Assembly: GCA_021463345.1 (NCBI GenBank)
Contig: JAJTYM010000027.1
Span: forward strand, 1 to 50,818
DNA from: Pseudobdellovibrionaceae bacterium
GTDB lineage: Bacteria > Bdellovibrionota > Bdellovibrionia > Bdellovibrionales > JAMPXM01
Length of the DNA stretch: 50,818 nucleotides
Reading direction: 5' to 3'
The notes beneath the pieces were generated by a model, which searched no databases, was not told the DNA's origin, and worked only from the letters and a program-made list of their open reading frames with translations. A program made the translations under genes and the position numbers. Of the stretch, positions 50,719 through 50,818 are shown in pieces. Positions within the stretch are counted from its first letter, which is position 1. The number at the start of each line of letters is the position of its first letter.

Positions 50719-50818
50719 TTAAACTGCCGAAATTTTGAATTGCGTTTACAGGACCTGGACCAGCTCAGTGTGAAGAGTTGAGCCACGGACTCTCTCGGTT
50801 GAGAATCTTGTTACTACG
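50719..50818. mobile_element. Possible insertion-sequence end abutting the Fic gene
   Basis: Minus-strand text reads TGTAAACGCAATTCAAAATT, then CGGCAGTTTAACCGGGGGCC. AATT-rich short motifs next to GGGGGCCATTCC resemble subterminal repeats of IS21-family ends as I remember them. No transposase is visible and the rest lies outside the window. It would explain the broken Fic 5' end. Confidence 0.25.

Overview
The window is GC-rich bacterial chromosome, gene-dense, with frequent GTG/TTG starts and 1-4 bp gene overlaps. It carries a large flagellar block in which csrA and fliW lie downstream of flgK-flgL, followed by prmA and rsmE and by two short flagellins lacking central domains, together with L- and P-ring genes, LPS heptose synthesis (rfaE2) and PilZ proteins. 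This points to a motile Gram-negative of the Bdellovibrionota/deltaproteobacterial type. That assignment is an inference from gene content, not from a phylogeny. No tRNA, rRNA or CRISPR was recognised.

Left to right: (1) 1-320, the tail of a secreted or surface protein with a (TPVP)n linker encoded by a perfect 12-bp tandem repeat, converging on a hairpin. (2) 318-3004, minus strand: a lytic transglycosylase lipoprotein and lysC. (3) 3299-13953, plus strand: rod, ring, hook-junction and regulatory flagellar genes (flgF-G-A-H-I-J-M-N-K-L, csrA, fliW), headed by a consensus sigma-54 promoter. (4) 14191-22928: an exported protein, prmA, rsmE, an RDD membrane protein, rfaE2, two minus-strand envelope proteins separated by a perfect 18-bp-arm palindrome, meaB, and a PilZ gene pair. 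(5) 23052-25521: two flagellin genes with sigma-28-like promoters and a strong intrinsic terminator.

(6) 25665-41778 is the most unusual part: a compact multi-oxygenase locus. It has four Rieske non-heme iron oxygenases (three of one subfamily, one of another), a plant-type [2Fe-2S] ferredoxin, two different ferritin-like diiron proteins (one with an AurF-like ligand pattern), a fatty-acid hydroxylase/sterol-desaturase, an SDR, a GH3-type acyl-adenylating amidosynthetase, a left-handed beta-helix protein, an acyltransferase-like protein (possibly GNAT), a DUF962/Mpo1-like membrane protein, an MMPL/RND exporter, a secreted protein and a CAT/E2-fold acyltransferase. Eight of these genes form one tightly overlapping minus-strand operon. 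Two transcription units start with a good promoter whose -10 box lies exactly 6 nt before the start codon, and a third has the same -10 spacing without a -35, suggesting leaderless mRNAs. No ketosynthase, acyl carrier protein or NRPS module is present. The locus therefore looks like oxidative tailoring, conjugation and export of a lipid-like scaffold made elsewhere. The product is unknown to me.

(7) 41915-47337: a duplicated receiver/PilZ/PAS-like regulator, a MerC-like membrane protein, an Ogt-AlkA fusion DNA-repair protein and a secreted GH15 glucoamylase. (8) 47553-50818, minus strand: a Fic protein, a PlsC-type acyltransferase and an HHxxxDG condensation/WS-DGAT-like acyltransferase in a coupled run. 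This second small lipid-acylation unit could serve the oxygenase locus. The Fic gene is of lower GC and its 5' end is interrupted by a stop next to sequence that may be the end of an insertion element.
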